From positions 1-55,534 of the forward strand of contig JAPORQ010000078.1 in the NCBI GenBank assembly GCA_026710155.1: a stretch of 55,534 nt of DNA, in the 5' to 3' direction. The notes beneath the pieces were generated by a model. The model saw only the letters and a list, made by a program, of their open reading frames with translations, was not told the origin of the DNA and searched no databases. Source of the DNA: Paracoccaceae bacterium. Its GTDB lineage: Bacteria; Pseudomonadota; Alphaproteobacteria; Rhodobacterales; Rhodobacteraceae. Positions 38,766-46,496 of this stretch are shown in pieces (the first letter of the stretch is position 1; every line of letters begins with the position of its first letter). A program made the position numbers and the translations under genes.

Positions 38766-39372
38766 AATTTTGGGGCTTATAAAGACGGGTTGACAATGAA
38801 TCAACCCACCAGTTTGTCAAGATGGTGTTCAAACTGCCTCTGCCTCAATTCGATTTCCCTGGTTAATTCCTCCCGCAATCAAGTTTTCCGACAATCCCCA
38901 CCTGTTTCTCGATGGGAGGGGTGCTGATTCCAGGATTTGCAAGAACCGCTTTCCGAAGCATCGGAATGGCATGTCCTCTTCCTGGTCGGGATGACATGAG
39001 AATTCCCTGTCTCTGCCTCAAATACATGAAACAGATGTTTTGTCGTAACACCGGGCGTTTTCGACTGTCACAACAAAACAATGCCCCCTCCCTGCCGAAA
39101 ACCAGATTGACATGAAATGCACATGGCCCGCCGATGCACCGCCACGGCTCATGGCAATGGAATCCGGCTCGGCGTTGAATTGATTGTGACATCCAGATGG
39201 CTTGACCCACCCCCCGTTCATGACAGGATATTCCCCGTCATGGCCATGGAGGATTTATTCAACGGGGTTCCAATACGGATTTGTGGCATCTTCGGGTTTC
39301 ATCAGGCGGGATGGTTCAGATCGGGAGAAAATTGCAAATCTATCAGCCCGTCTTTATAGACCCCATAATTTC
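38766..39372 (-). mobile_element. Inverted-repeat-bounded cassette A carrying a half-HsdS gene
   Basis: Imperfect inverted repeats at 38766-38793 (ATTTTGGGGCTTATAAAGAC) and 39344-39372 (complement ATTATGGGGTCTATAAAGAC) bracket a decayed half-hsdS on the minus strand. The core, including about 30 bp before the start codon, is homologous to cassette B at 42799-43444, which is in the opposite orientation. No transposase is encoded. It lies 320 bp upstream of gltA, beside a sequence like the arm of the 10222 element. Confidence 0.65.
38801..39302 (-). pseudogene. Decayed half-HsdS (one target-recognition domain plus spacer)
   Basis: Read from ATG 39302 on the minus strand, the sequence matches one half of a type I restriction specificity subunit. 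The TRD block (MNGGWVKPSGCHNQFN then SIAMSRGGASAGHVHF) and the following LRQRQGILMSS...RKAVLANPGISTPPIEKQ are in different frames. The conserved spacer helix ELTREIELRQRQFEHHLDK needs one more frame. Several frameshifts and an early stop (after MKPEDATNPYWNPVE) inactivate it. It is more decayed than its relative at 42887. Confidence 0.75.
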
Positions 39373-39521
39373 CAAGCTATCGTAATTAATTTCAATCCTA
39401 AAAATTGAAAATGTTATGCCCTTATGCAGATTATCCCGTCAATTAAGTAGGAAAATTATCCCGGAGTATAATTTTCTTTACGCTAGAAGATTCCTTATCC
39501 AATACCATTTTCCATTGAAGG

Positions 39522-40307
39522 TTAGAATTCTTCCACATGCTGAAATAAGTCTTTATAGGAGCCTTGCTTGAGACGGAATTTTGTACCATGATTGTGACCG
39601 GTTCGGGCATCAAAATCTATTTGTATTGCGCCATTATCCATACAATTTATCAACCTATTCTCGCAGATGCCTTCAAGCATGAAAAAACGGGAATACTTGA
39701 ATTGTTCGATGTCGTCATAATTCCTCCTATCCGCAATAGCATATATAGTTTTGTTGAGTTTGTTCCTTACCTTTTTATGAAGGTTTTCAAAACTCCATGA
39801 TGGCTTGGGATCAAGCTCATTCAAACCAACAATTTCCTTTATGGTTTGCAACCACTTGCCATGCTTTTTAGTACAAACATGATTATGGTCAAATGAAATC
39901 TCTATACGCTTACAATCGTAGTTTACCAATGCTGTGAATCCCCTGTCAGTTCTTTGACCTATTGTTATTGTCTGTCGGAAACTCTTTTCGTTGATATCAT
40001 ATTTCCCACCGGCCTCTATATGCGGCCATCCGTATTTAGGCAGTAAGACTGAGGATACAAAATTTTGTTCTCTTGGGTATGGTTCCATATGAAATAGTGT
40101 AATGAGTGAAGAGGTATCAGAACGTTGGCCCTTGAGTTCCCACTCGCCAGCATCAGGTATTTGTAGATTGTTCTCTTCAATACCTAACAAATCCTCAAGA
40201 GTATTACCCACTCCACCATCATTGCCTGGTCGTCTAGTCGTAATCCAGCCACTAGCTCGTATTTGGTTCAATTTAGATTTTAGGGACTGTATAGTAAATT
40301 CGTTCAT
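39522..40307 (-). CDS. MvaI/BcnI-family type II restriction endonuclease
   Basis: The 261-residue protein shows the hallmark N-terminal block TRRPGNDGGVGNTLEDLLGI (residues 24-43) of the MvaI/BcnI family. The catalytic acid/lysine set is Asp52...Glu57-x-Lys59 in PDAGEWELKG. Characterised members cut CCWGG (MvaI) or CCSGG (BcnI) as monomers; the target here is inferred to be a CCNGG-like site and is unproven. Its ATG shares one base with the methyltransferase stop (TAATG at 40307), so it is translated after the methylase. No truncation is visible. Confidence 0.88.
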   Translation of the reverse strand: MNEFTIQSLKSKLNQIRASGWITTRRPGNDGGVGNTLEDLLGIEENNLQIPDAGEWELKGQRSDTSSLITLFHMEPYPREQNFVSSVLLPKYGWPHIEAGGKYDINEKSFRQTITIGQRTDRGFTALVNYDCKRIEISFDHNHVCTKKHGKWLQTIKEIVGLNELDPKPSWSFENLHKKVRNKLNKTIYAIADRRNYDDIEQFKYSRFFMLEGICENRLINCMDNGAIQIDFDARTGHNHGTKFRLKQGSYKDLFQHVEEF

Positions 40308-41281
40308 TAATCAGGTTTCCAGAAATGCAACAAATATTCAAAAGTTACACCCATTGTTATATAATTGCTTGGCCACCCAAAGATCCCAATCCGGTTTACG
40401 ATGTTTCGCCGGTCCCATATGATGATATTCCTGAGTTCGTAACCTCGTCTTCGCATTTCCTCAATTAGGGAAACATGTATAGTGATGCGTTCATTCTCCC
40501 ACCACATATCAGGTACGTTTATGACGCAGTGTCCCTTGGGACGAAGTAAAGGTAGTAAATTTTCAAATATCTCACCCATATTATTGGTATATGTTTCCAA
40601 CGGCATTGTACCCAAATCACGCGGATTCTGGGAATACTGTTCAACTATCCCTAATTGACTATTCTTTCGAACTCGCCTGGATTTATTTTTGCGTTTCCGG
40701 TTCAGTAGATTCGCATAGGGTGGTGATGTGACGATCAAAGATACCGTTTCGGGCGCAAGATATTGGTTAATTTGCCGTGCGTCACACTCGATTGCCAATT
40801 GCTTATGAGACTGAAATAGGCTTGTGCCAAGTCTTTCCTTGCATAATTCCACATATTTTGGCGACAGGTCAAAACCAACAGCGTTCCTCTCAGAGTCCTG
40901 TGCAGCAATTAGGGTAGATCCACTTCCTACAAATGGATCTATCACCAATTCACCTTTGTGGGTAAATTGCTCTATCAAGCGGCGAGGGAGTGCGATTGGG
41001 AAAGTTGCAGGGTGAACGGATTTGTCCCTTAAATCTCGCTTTTCGTAATAAAATTCCCAAACTCCAAGTTGATTCTTGAGCCATTCTTTCGCAGAAAGAC
41101 AACAAATATGACTTGGTTTGCAGTCACAGATTCTCGTTGTTCCAATGTCAATGAATGATTTTTTATTAACCTGGGGTTGTTCAGAAATCTCACTTTGCGT
41201 ACGATCTTCTTGTTCGAATAATGAGGCGATCCCTTCTTGACTTTCACTGCCAGAACATAATTTTGTATTTTTCAAGCTCAC
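40307..41281 (-). CDS. DNA methyltransferase of the MvaI/BcnI-type R-M pair (N4-cytosine likely)
   Basis: This 324-residue enzyme protects host DNA from the partner nuclease. The motif X-like HPATFPIALP is at residues 90-99, the AdoMet-binding motif I DPFVGSGST at 115-123 and the catalytic motif IV TSPPY at 185-189. A motif VIII-like IIIWDRRN lies near 290. SPPY-type motif IV is typical of N4-cytosine methylases, consistent with a CCNGG-type target. The motif order X-I-IV-VIII differs from the beta-class order IV-VIII-X-I. The cysteine-rich segment CDCKPSHICC (53-61) is unusual. It is the first gene of the pair, with a 780-bp repeat-rich region upstream. Confidence 0.9.
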   Translation of the reverse strand: MSLKNTKLCSGSESQEGIASLFEQEDRTQSEISEQPQVNKKSFIDIGTTRICDCKPSHICCLSAKEWLKNQLGVWEFYYEKRDLRDKSVHPATFPIALPRRLIEQFTHKGELVIDPFVGSGSTLIAAQDSERNAVGFDLSPKYVELCKERLGTSLFQSHKQLAIECDARQINQYLAPETVSLIVTSPPYANLLNRKRKNKSRRVRKNSQLGIVEQYSQNPRDLGTMPLETYTNNMGEIFENLLPLLRPKGHCVINVPDMWWENERITIHVSLIEEMRRRGYELRNIIIWDRRNIVNRIGIFGWPSNYITMGVTFEYLLHFWKPD

Positions 41282-41372
41282 TTTTTTTATTAACTCATTG
41301 CATGGTAAAAAATCCTATAAAATGATTTACCGTGTTGGTTTCTAAACTTTATTAGTTACATATTTCTTTATA

Positions 41373-41516
41373 AGAGCCTGCTCCATAAGTCAAAAAATGT
41401 AGCAAATTCAATACATTTTCAGACAAAAAACCATTATTGGTTCCAAAATCAACTCTGAATTTTAGATCAAGCAGCATCATTTTAATTTTTTTTGACTTAT
41501 GTATGATTCAGGCTCT
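41373..41516. repeat. Small MITE-like inverted-repeat element
   Basis: Left end AGAGCCTG at 41373 with ATAAGTCAAAAAA at 41385-41397 is mirrored at the right by TTTTTTGACTTAT (to 41500) and CAGGCTCT at 41509-41516. The two parts of each arm are spaced 4 and 8 bp apart. The element has no gene. It differs in arm sequence from the TTATATAC group, so it is probably a separate family. Confidence 0.55.
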
Positions 41517-41568
41517 AAGATATGCATTTGTTGGTAAGTATATAGTTTATCCGTTTTGAAATCTATTG

Positions 41569-41742
41569 GTAACTATTCAGGTATGGAACTTGTCAATATA
41601 TCGAAATTCAGTACACTTTTTGTCTGTATCTTGAAGGTTTTGGAATTTTAAAGACAACAATTTAATGGATTTTGTAAAAAATTATATTGGGGAATTCCGA
41701 TTCAATCTTTTTTCAGGGCACCTGGGATATCTGAATAGTTAC
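41569..41742. repeat. Second small inverted-repeat element
   Basis: GTAACTATTCAG at 41569-41580 is perfectly complementary to CTGAATAGTTAC at 41731-41742, with further matching bases inward (TAT). The outward complement ATACCTGAATAGT resembles ATACCTGACTAGT in the 4352 element. The interior has no gene. A lone TTATATACTCAAGG at about 41771 may be the end of yet another element. Confidence 0.5.
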
Positions 41743-41805
41743 TATTTTTCGTGAACTCCCGAAGACCGTTTTATATACTCAAGGTACCGTAAGGGCATTT
41801 TGTGA

Positions 41806-41943
41806 ATGTATCGCCTGCCAATTGATCATCATGTTTATGATGTTGGACAGTCAAGGGACTTCTTTCGAGGAACACTTCGAGTGGTTTCCGACCCCAATGT
41901 GCTAAGGGAAGCTAATGCTAAAGGGAAAATATTCGATTGGTGA
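41806..41943 (+). other. 45-codon open frame, doubtful
   Basis: An ATG at 41806 opens 45 codons ending in TGA. The product is hydrophilic with a plausible composition (RDFFRGTLRVVSDPNVLREA), but there is no ribosome site and no family I know. It may be a fragment of a lost gene in this repeat-rich spacer. Confidence 0.25.
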
Positions 41944-42060
41944 GGGATTTGGTTGTTTTTATAATTCTTGCTTCACTTCAATATGGTTAGGACAAGATTA
42001 TAAACAATAATTGTTGTGGCAAATAGAAACAAAGATAATATCAGTTTTAAGGATTAAATC

Positions 42061-42570
42061 ATGGAAACTGACCAGAATAGCTCAATAACCGATACCACAT
42101 ACCAATCTGTTTGGGATGGCCTTTTGGAAGTATCCAGAGCCAGATATTACTATGAGGATCGTGAACATTCACTTTCGTGGCGTGCAGAGTCCCTGAGATT
42201 TGCATTGGCATTAGCTGGTGTAGGTGCAATGGCCTCACTGTTTGAATATTTTGAACAAATAGGTCCATATGCTGGTATTGCGATGGTTGCCCTGGTCATT
42301 ATTGACCTTTTATGGAATGATACTACCCGACTAGCACAACTCAAGCTGGTAAACCATGATTTGTCTACCTTGGAAACCAAGTATCGCGATATCTGGGAAA
42401 AAACACGAAATGGGTCTATCTCCGATGAGGAGGCACAAACCAGTAAACAGGTACTACTCAAAAGTTTGAACCGGATCACTGCAGATGTTGATGTAATGGC
42501 CACCCGGAAAACAAGAAAAAAGATACAGGAATACGCTTTCGAGGCTGAGGTAAAGCGCTATGCCGGATAA
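42061..42570 (+). CDS. Two-helix membrane protein of unknown function (SLATT-like layout)
   Basis: This 169-residue protein has a short hydrophilic N-terminus (1-42) and two closely spaced transmembrane helices (about 45-62 and 71-87). A charged, probably helical cytoplasmic domain (90-169) follows. This layout recalls SLATT-domain proteins, which act as membrane effectors in some bacterial defence systems, but no sequence motif proves it. The ATG is at 42061. It sits between a restriction-modification pair and an HsdS cassette, on the opposite strand to the former, with its own promoter region. Function is unknown and the defence link rests on context. Confidence 0.65.
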   Translation: METDQNSSITDTTYQSVWDGLLEVSRARYYYEDREHSLSWRAESLRFALALAGVGAMASLFEYFEQIGPYAGIAMVALVIIDLLWNDTTRLAQLKLVNHDLSTLETKYRDIWEKTRNGSISDEEAQTSKQVLLKSLNRITADVDVMATRKTRKKIQEYAFEAEVKRYAG

Positions 42571-42724
42571 TTAACTTCCAATCAAACAATGCAAAAGGGA
42601 TCACTGCAAAGAGTACCATCCCAGCACCTCCTAAGCCTACTGAACAAAAAAAGTCTAATTTTTTTCCAGTTGAATAATGGCATTTGGATCGTTTGGGATC
42701 TTTTATTGGGTATTATTCACATTC

Positions 42725-42778
42725 CTATGAAATAACCGAAAGAGGCTGAAAAATAAGTCAAAATTGATATACTTGAAA
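42725..42778 (+). repeat. Dispersed repeat, copy 1 (matches 55352-55407)
   Basis: About 54 bp here match 55352-55407 with scattered substitutions; shared blocks include AACCGAA, GGCTG, AAAA and TATAC. It lies just outside cassette B. It could be an extragenic repeat or the end of a small element. Confidence 0.5.
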
Positions 42779-42798
42779 GACAAAGGATCACTAAAGTT

Positions 42799-43444
42799 AG
42801 GGAATTATATACATAAATAAAATGGGGATTGCATATTTGATTAAGCAGGTTTGCAATTTTCCTCCCGATCCGGATAATCCCACCTGATGAAACTTGGGAA
42901 TGTCGCAGATATCAGGATCGGAACCCAGTTGAACAAAGCCTACATGGTCATGACGGGGGAGTATCCTGTCATGAATGGAGGTATCAAGCCATCCGACCGT
43001 CACAATCAATTCAACGCCGAATGTGATTCCATTGCCATTAGCCAGGGCGGTGCATCGGCCGGCCATGTGAATTTCATGCCAATTCGGTTTTGGGCAGGAG
43101 CCCATTGTTTTGTTGCCGCGTCGAAAAATCCTGATGTCATGACAAAACACCCATGTATTGAAGAAGAGGCAGGGAATTCTCACGGCTTCCCAATCGGGAA
43201 GGGGCCATGTCATTCCGGGGCTTCGGAAGGCGGTTCTTGAAAATCTAGAAATCAGTACTCCCCCCTCCCATCGAGGAACAGGCGGGGATTGTTGAACGAC
43301 TGGATTGTTGGCAGGAATTGACGAGGGAAATCGAATTGAGGCAGAGGCAGTTTGAATTCCATCTTGACAAACTGGTGGATTGATCTCTTCATGTGTGTAT
43401 ACCCAAGTATGCAATCCCCATTTTATTTATGTATATAATTCCCT
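42799..43444 (+). mobile_element. Inverted-repeat-bounded cassette B carrying a half-HsdS gene
   Basis: Bases 42799-42835 and 43408-43444 form a perfect 37-bp terminal inverted repeat beginning AGGGAATTATATACATAAAT. Between them lies only a half-hsdS relic. The right arm supplies the last codons and stop of a minus-strand gene (43427-43747), so the element inserted into or next to that gene. Such a perfect repeat suggests insertion not long ago. No transposase is encoded. Confidence 0.8.
42887..43383 (+). pseudogene. Frameshifted half-HsdS (type I specificity subunit half)
   Basis: From ATG 42887 the frame reads MKLGNVADIRIGTQLNKA, GEYPVMNGGIKPSDRHNQ and SIAISQGGASAGHVNF, then FWAGAHCFVAAS, the classic first target-recognition-domain pattern of HsdS. 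Near 43155 the homology moves frame (LKKRQGILTAS then HVIPGLRKAVLENLEISTPP). At a C6 run near 43260 it moves again (IEEQAGIVERLD then ELTREIELRQRQFEFHLDKLVD, stop 43381-43383). A complete version would be about 165 residues, half the usual HsdS. Half-size subunits can work as dimers, so the ancestor may have been functional. Two frameshifts inactivate this copy. There is no hsdM or hsdR in the window. Confidence 0.82.
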
Positions 43445-43747
43445 TTTTTTATGCCCTCTTTTTATTACTAATCCCAACCTGTTTTGCGCATCATGATCGG
43501 CATCATTTTTATTAAACGAACATTCAAAGACGATTGGTGGAGATTTGGGATCAGCAATCAAAATATCAGGGTGCTTTCCTTCGTTTCCTGCTCCCGTAAA
43601 AACCCCTGTCCTTTCTGCCATTATGAAATCATTTCTCTCTTTCCAAATTGCCGAAATACTTACCAAAGCATCCTTTAGGGTAAAATTACGCCTCTTCAGT
43701 AAGGTTCCCCCGTGGGGGAAGGCAAAAAGTAGGTTACTTTTGTCCAT
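43427..43747 (-). pseudogene. 3'-truncated gene with possible PD-(D/E)xK core
   Basis: From ATG 43747 the 106-codon frame has normal coding character for about 96 residues (LLFAFPHGGTLLKRRNFTLK, then HPDILIADPKSPPIVFECSF). It then runs into the terminal repeat of cassette B, which encodes the final RELYT and stop. The sequence PDILIADP-x-PPIVFECS looks like a PD...E-x nuclease core, but the family is not recognised. The remainder of the gene is not found on the far side of the cassette. It lies 56 bp downstream of gltX on the same strand. Confidence 0.6.
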
Positions 43748-43803
43748 AATTTCTTCTTATTCCAAGCCCAAAGTTCTGTCGAATTTATTAGGATGCCTTG
43801 AAT

Positions 43804-45213
43804 TTATTTCTCCAATTTTGTGGCCAAAACAAGTCTATTTTGACTTTCCTCCTTCCCCAGAACGATCATGACATCAAAAACACTCGGTGAAACCGTTTTA
43901 CCTACCAAAGCTGCTCGAACAGGCTGTAATACCTTTCCTAGACCCAATTCCAATTGTGTCCCAAATACCTTGGCATAATCTTCAAGGATATCCCTTTCCC
44001 AAGAAAGGTTGGCCAATCCATTCAAAAAAGCTTCCAACTGCATCTTTGGAGTTGATGCCAGGATCTTGTGGCTTTTTTCATCGTACCTGACAGTTTCATA
44101 CAATACAAATTCAAGTCCTTCCCATACTTCCTGAAGGGTTTTGGAACGTGCTTGTATCAGTGGAAGGGCTTTTTTGACAATTTCTTCCTTGTTTTCAGGA
44201 ATTTTACCGAAATTGTTTTGCTTCAAAAAATCAAGCAAGTGTTGGTAGAGTTCCTCCGTTTCAAGTTTGGAAATGTATTGACCGGATAGATGCTTCAGGA
44301 TTCCGCCATCAAGTCGGGAAGGGGATTTGCGTAAATCCTCCAACTTAAATCTCTTTATGGCCTCAGCAGCACTGAAAATCTCATCTGTGCCATGACTCCA
44401 CCCCAACCGGGCAAGAAAATTGAATACCACTTCGGAAAGATATCCTTCTTTACGATATAATTCCGTACCGGTTGAACCTTCCCGCTTGGAAAGTTTCTTA
44501 CCTTGTTCATTGAGTATAAGCGGGACATGGGCGAATACAGGCAAATGCCAATCAAATGCCTCATAAATCAATTTTTGCTTGAAGGTATTCGCAATATGAT
44601 CATCACCTCGTATGATGTGGGATACTTCCATATCATGATCATCAACGACAACGGCAAAATTATAGGTCGGCGAGCCGTCTGATCGAAGGATGATCAAATC
44701 ATCAATCGTTTCATTGTCGATGCTGATCTCGCCGAACACCCTGTCCGTGATGATTGACTTTCCGGTTGCTGGAGTTTTAAGCCTGATTGTATAAGGCAAA
44801 TCCAGATGTTGTTCTTCTGGAACATCCCGCCATGGGCTGACAAACAAGGTTGTATTTCCCTTGGCCTTGAGTTCTGCCCTTATCTCTGAAATTTCGTCAG
44901 GAGTGGCGAAGCATTTGTAAGCTTCACCAGATTGTAGCAATTCCAAGGCTTTCTTTTGATGTAATGCCTGTCGAGAAAATTGGCTGATGGGGGCATCATC
45001 CCAATCTAGGTTCAACCACTTTAGACTAGCCAGAATTTGTGCTGTTGCCTCCTCGGATGACCGTTCCCTGTCGGTGTCTTCAATTCGGAGTAGGAACTTT
45101 CCGTTATTGGCTCTGGCAAACAACCAGTTGAACAATGCTGTCCTGGCACCCCCGATATGGAGTTTGCCAGTAGGGGAGGGAGCAAATCTTGTAACAACCC
45201 TTGAAAAGGTCAC
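43804..45213 (-). CDS. gltX: Glutamate--tRNA ligase
   Basis: This 469-residue class I aminoacyl-tRNA synthetase charges tRNA-Glu. The HIGH-type motif is FAPSPTGKLHIGGARTALFN at residues 10-29, and the KMSKS-type motif KKLSKREGST is near residue 240. A C-terminal anticodon-binding helical region follows. Length is normal. The start is a GTG at 45213 with AGGTG upstream. It lies 92 bp downstream of moeA on the same strand; the lexA and comEC genes often found in this interval in alphaproteobacteria are absent. Alphaproteobacteria often have two GltX proteins, so this could be either. Confidence 0.96.
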   Translation of the reverse strand: MTFSRVVTRFAPSPTGKLHIGGARTALFNWLFARANNGKFLLRIEDTDRERSSEEATAQILASLKWLNLDWDDAPISQFSRQALHQKKALELLQSGEAYKCFATPDEISEIRAELKAKGNTTLFVSPWRDVPEEQHLDLPYTIRLKTPATGKSIITDRVFGEISIDNETIDDLIILRSDGSPTYNFAVVVDDHDMEVSHIIRGDDHIANTFKQKLIYEAFDWHLPVFAHVPLILNEQGKKLSKREGSTGTELYRKEGYLSEVVFNFLARLGWSHGTDEIFSAAEAIKRFKLEDLRKSPSRLDGGILKHLSGQYISKLETEELYQHLLDFLKQNNFGKIPENKEEIVKKALPLIQARSKTLQEVWEGLEFVLYETVRYDEKSHKILASTPKMQLEAFLNGLANLSWERDILEDYAKVFGTQLELGLGKVLQPVRAALVGKTVSPSVFDVMIVLGKEESQNRLVLATKLEK

Positions 45214-45305
45214 AATAGCACCTGAATGATTAATTGGTAGGTACCTGAATATATGATTGAATAAGCCGAGTTTAACAAGTTTGCCTGGAAAAATCCCTCA
45301 ATAGG

Positions 45306-46496
45306 TTAAAGAAGTTCCATATACTCGACAATTTCACCAGCATCACGTGTATGATCGGATCTTGGCCTGATCAACAGGGCATTTGAATTGAAAAATGTTC
45401 TAAGCAATGAGCTGTCCTGTCTTTCGTGAACTGCTATTGTTGCTTCGACATTGGTATGTTCCACTTTGGCTCTCATGTAATGCTCGCGGTCACCATTTTT
45501 ACCTAGGGGTGTTGTCAATCGAGCCTTTTTTCTTGGTAAATTGAAATCGGTCAAACCAAGCATGTATTTGATTGCAGGAACAAGGAAAATATAGCCACAA
45601 ACCAGGGCTGAAACAGGATTTCCTGGCAACCCGATCAAAACAGTTGATTCCTTCCTGCCGGCAAAAAGCGGTTTTCCTGGTCGCATGGCAATTTTGTAGA
45701 AGGATAGTTCAAAGCCCAAATTGGATGCTGCCTCCTTGACCAGATCATATTCCCCAACCGAGGCACCACCAACGGTTATAATCAGGTCAGAATCCAAGGC
45801 AAGATCAAGGGAGGTGGATATGGCCTGGAACTTATCCTTGGCAATGGGTAAAATTCTCGCTTCTGCCCCACTATTTTCAAGTATCCCCTGAAGTCCGAAA
45901 ATATTGGATGCCACAATTTTGTTTTCGGGTAATTCAGTGCCTGGCATCATCAATTCGTCACCGGTGGGAACAATCGAAACCACGGGCTTTTTTCTGACCC
46001 TCAATTGACCTGCATTCATGGCTGCCAGCAATGAAATCAAGCTGGGGGTGACTTGTTGGGGTGACTTGACAGAAAATCCCTTTTGAAAATCACCACCTTG
46101 TGGACGAATAAATGGATTGGTTTCAAAAGCATTATTAATGATTATGGTCTCACCACTAACCTCGACATCCTCCTGAATGATGACCCGGTCCGCCCCAAGG
46201 GGAATAGGTGCACCGGTAAAGATTCGATAAGCTTCGCCTGAACCAACTGCAACAGGGGGGATATCGGCTCCAGCGGGTATACTGCCGATTACATCAAGTA
46301 CCTTGTTGGGTATGGCATCATTGGATTGAATGGCATAACCATCCATTGCTGAAGTATCAAATGGGGGCTGATTTCTTTCTGAATGGAAATCCTCAGCCAG
46401 GATTCTGTTGTTTGCGCTGTTGATCGGAATTTCTTCGGAATCTGTTTGAACCAGCAGATTCCTTATTCGATCAGTTGCTTCACGGACAGAAATCAT
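45306..46496 (-). CDS. moeA: Molybdopterin molybdenumtransferase
   Basis: The 396-residue protein inserts molybdate into adenylylated molybdopterin. Family features are the N-terminal VREATDRI and [12 protein letters not shown], the central [11 protein letters not shown] and GGASVGEYD, the [17 protein letters not shown] segment, and the C-terminal beta domain. Its ATG overlaps the moaC stop as ATGA (46493-46496), so the two are translationally coupled. It closes the trp-moaC-moeA run. Confidence 0.96.
   Translation of the reverse strand: MISVREATDRIRNLLVQTDSEEIPINSANNRILAEDFHSERNQPPFDTSAMDGYAIQSNDAIPNKVLDVIGSIPAGADIPPVAVGSGEAYRIFTGAPIPLGADRVIIQEDVEVSGETIIINNAFETNPFIRPQGGDFQKGFSVKSPQQVTPSLISLLAAMNAGQLRVRKKPVVSIVPTGDELMMPGTELPENKIVASNIFGLQGILENSGAEARILPIAKDKFQAISTSLDLALDSDLIITVGGASVGEYDLVKEAASNLGFELSFYKIAMRPGKPLFAGRKESTVLIGLPGNPVSALVCGYIFLVPAIKYMLGLTDFNLPRKKARLTTPLGKNGDREHYMRAKVEHTNVEATIAVHERQDSSLLRTFFNSNALLIRPRSDHTRDAGEIVEYMELL

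Noticed and set aside
42797-43414. 205-codon minus-strand frame over cassette B
   Set aside because: It is antisense to unmistakable HsdS motifs on the plus strand.
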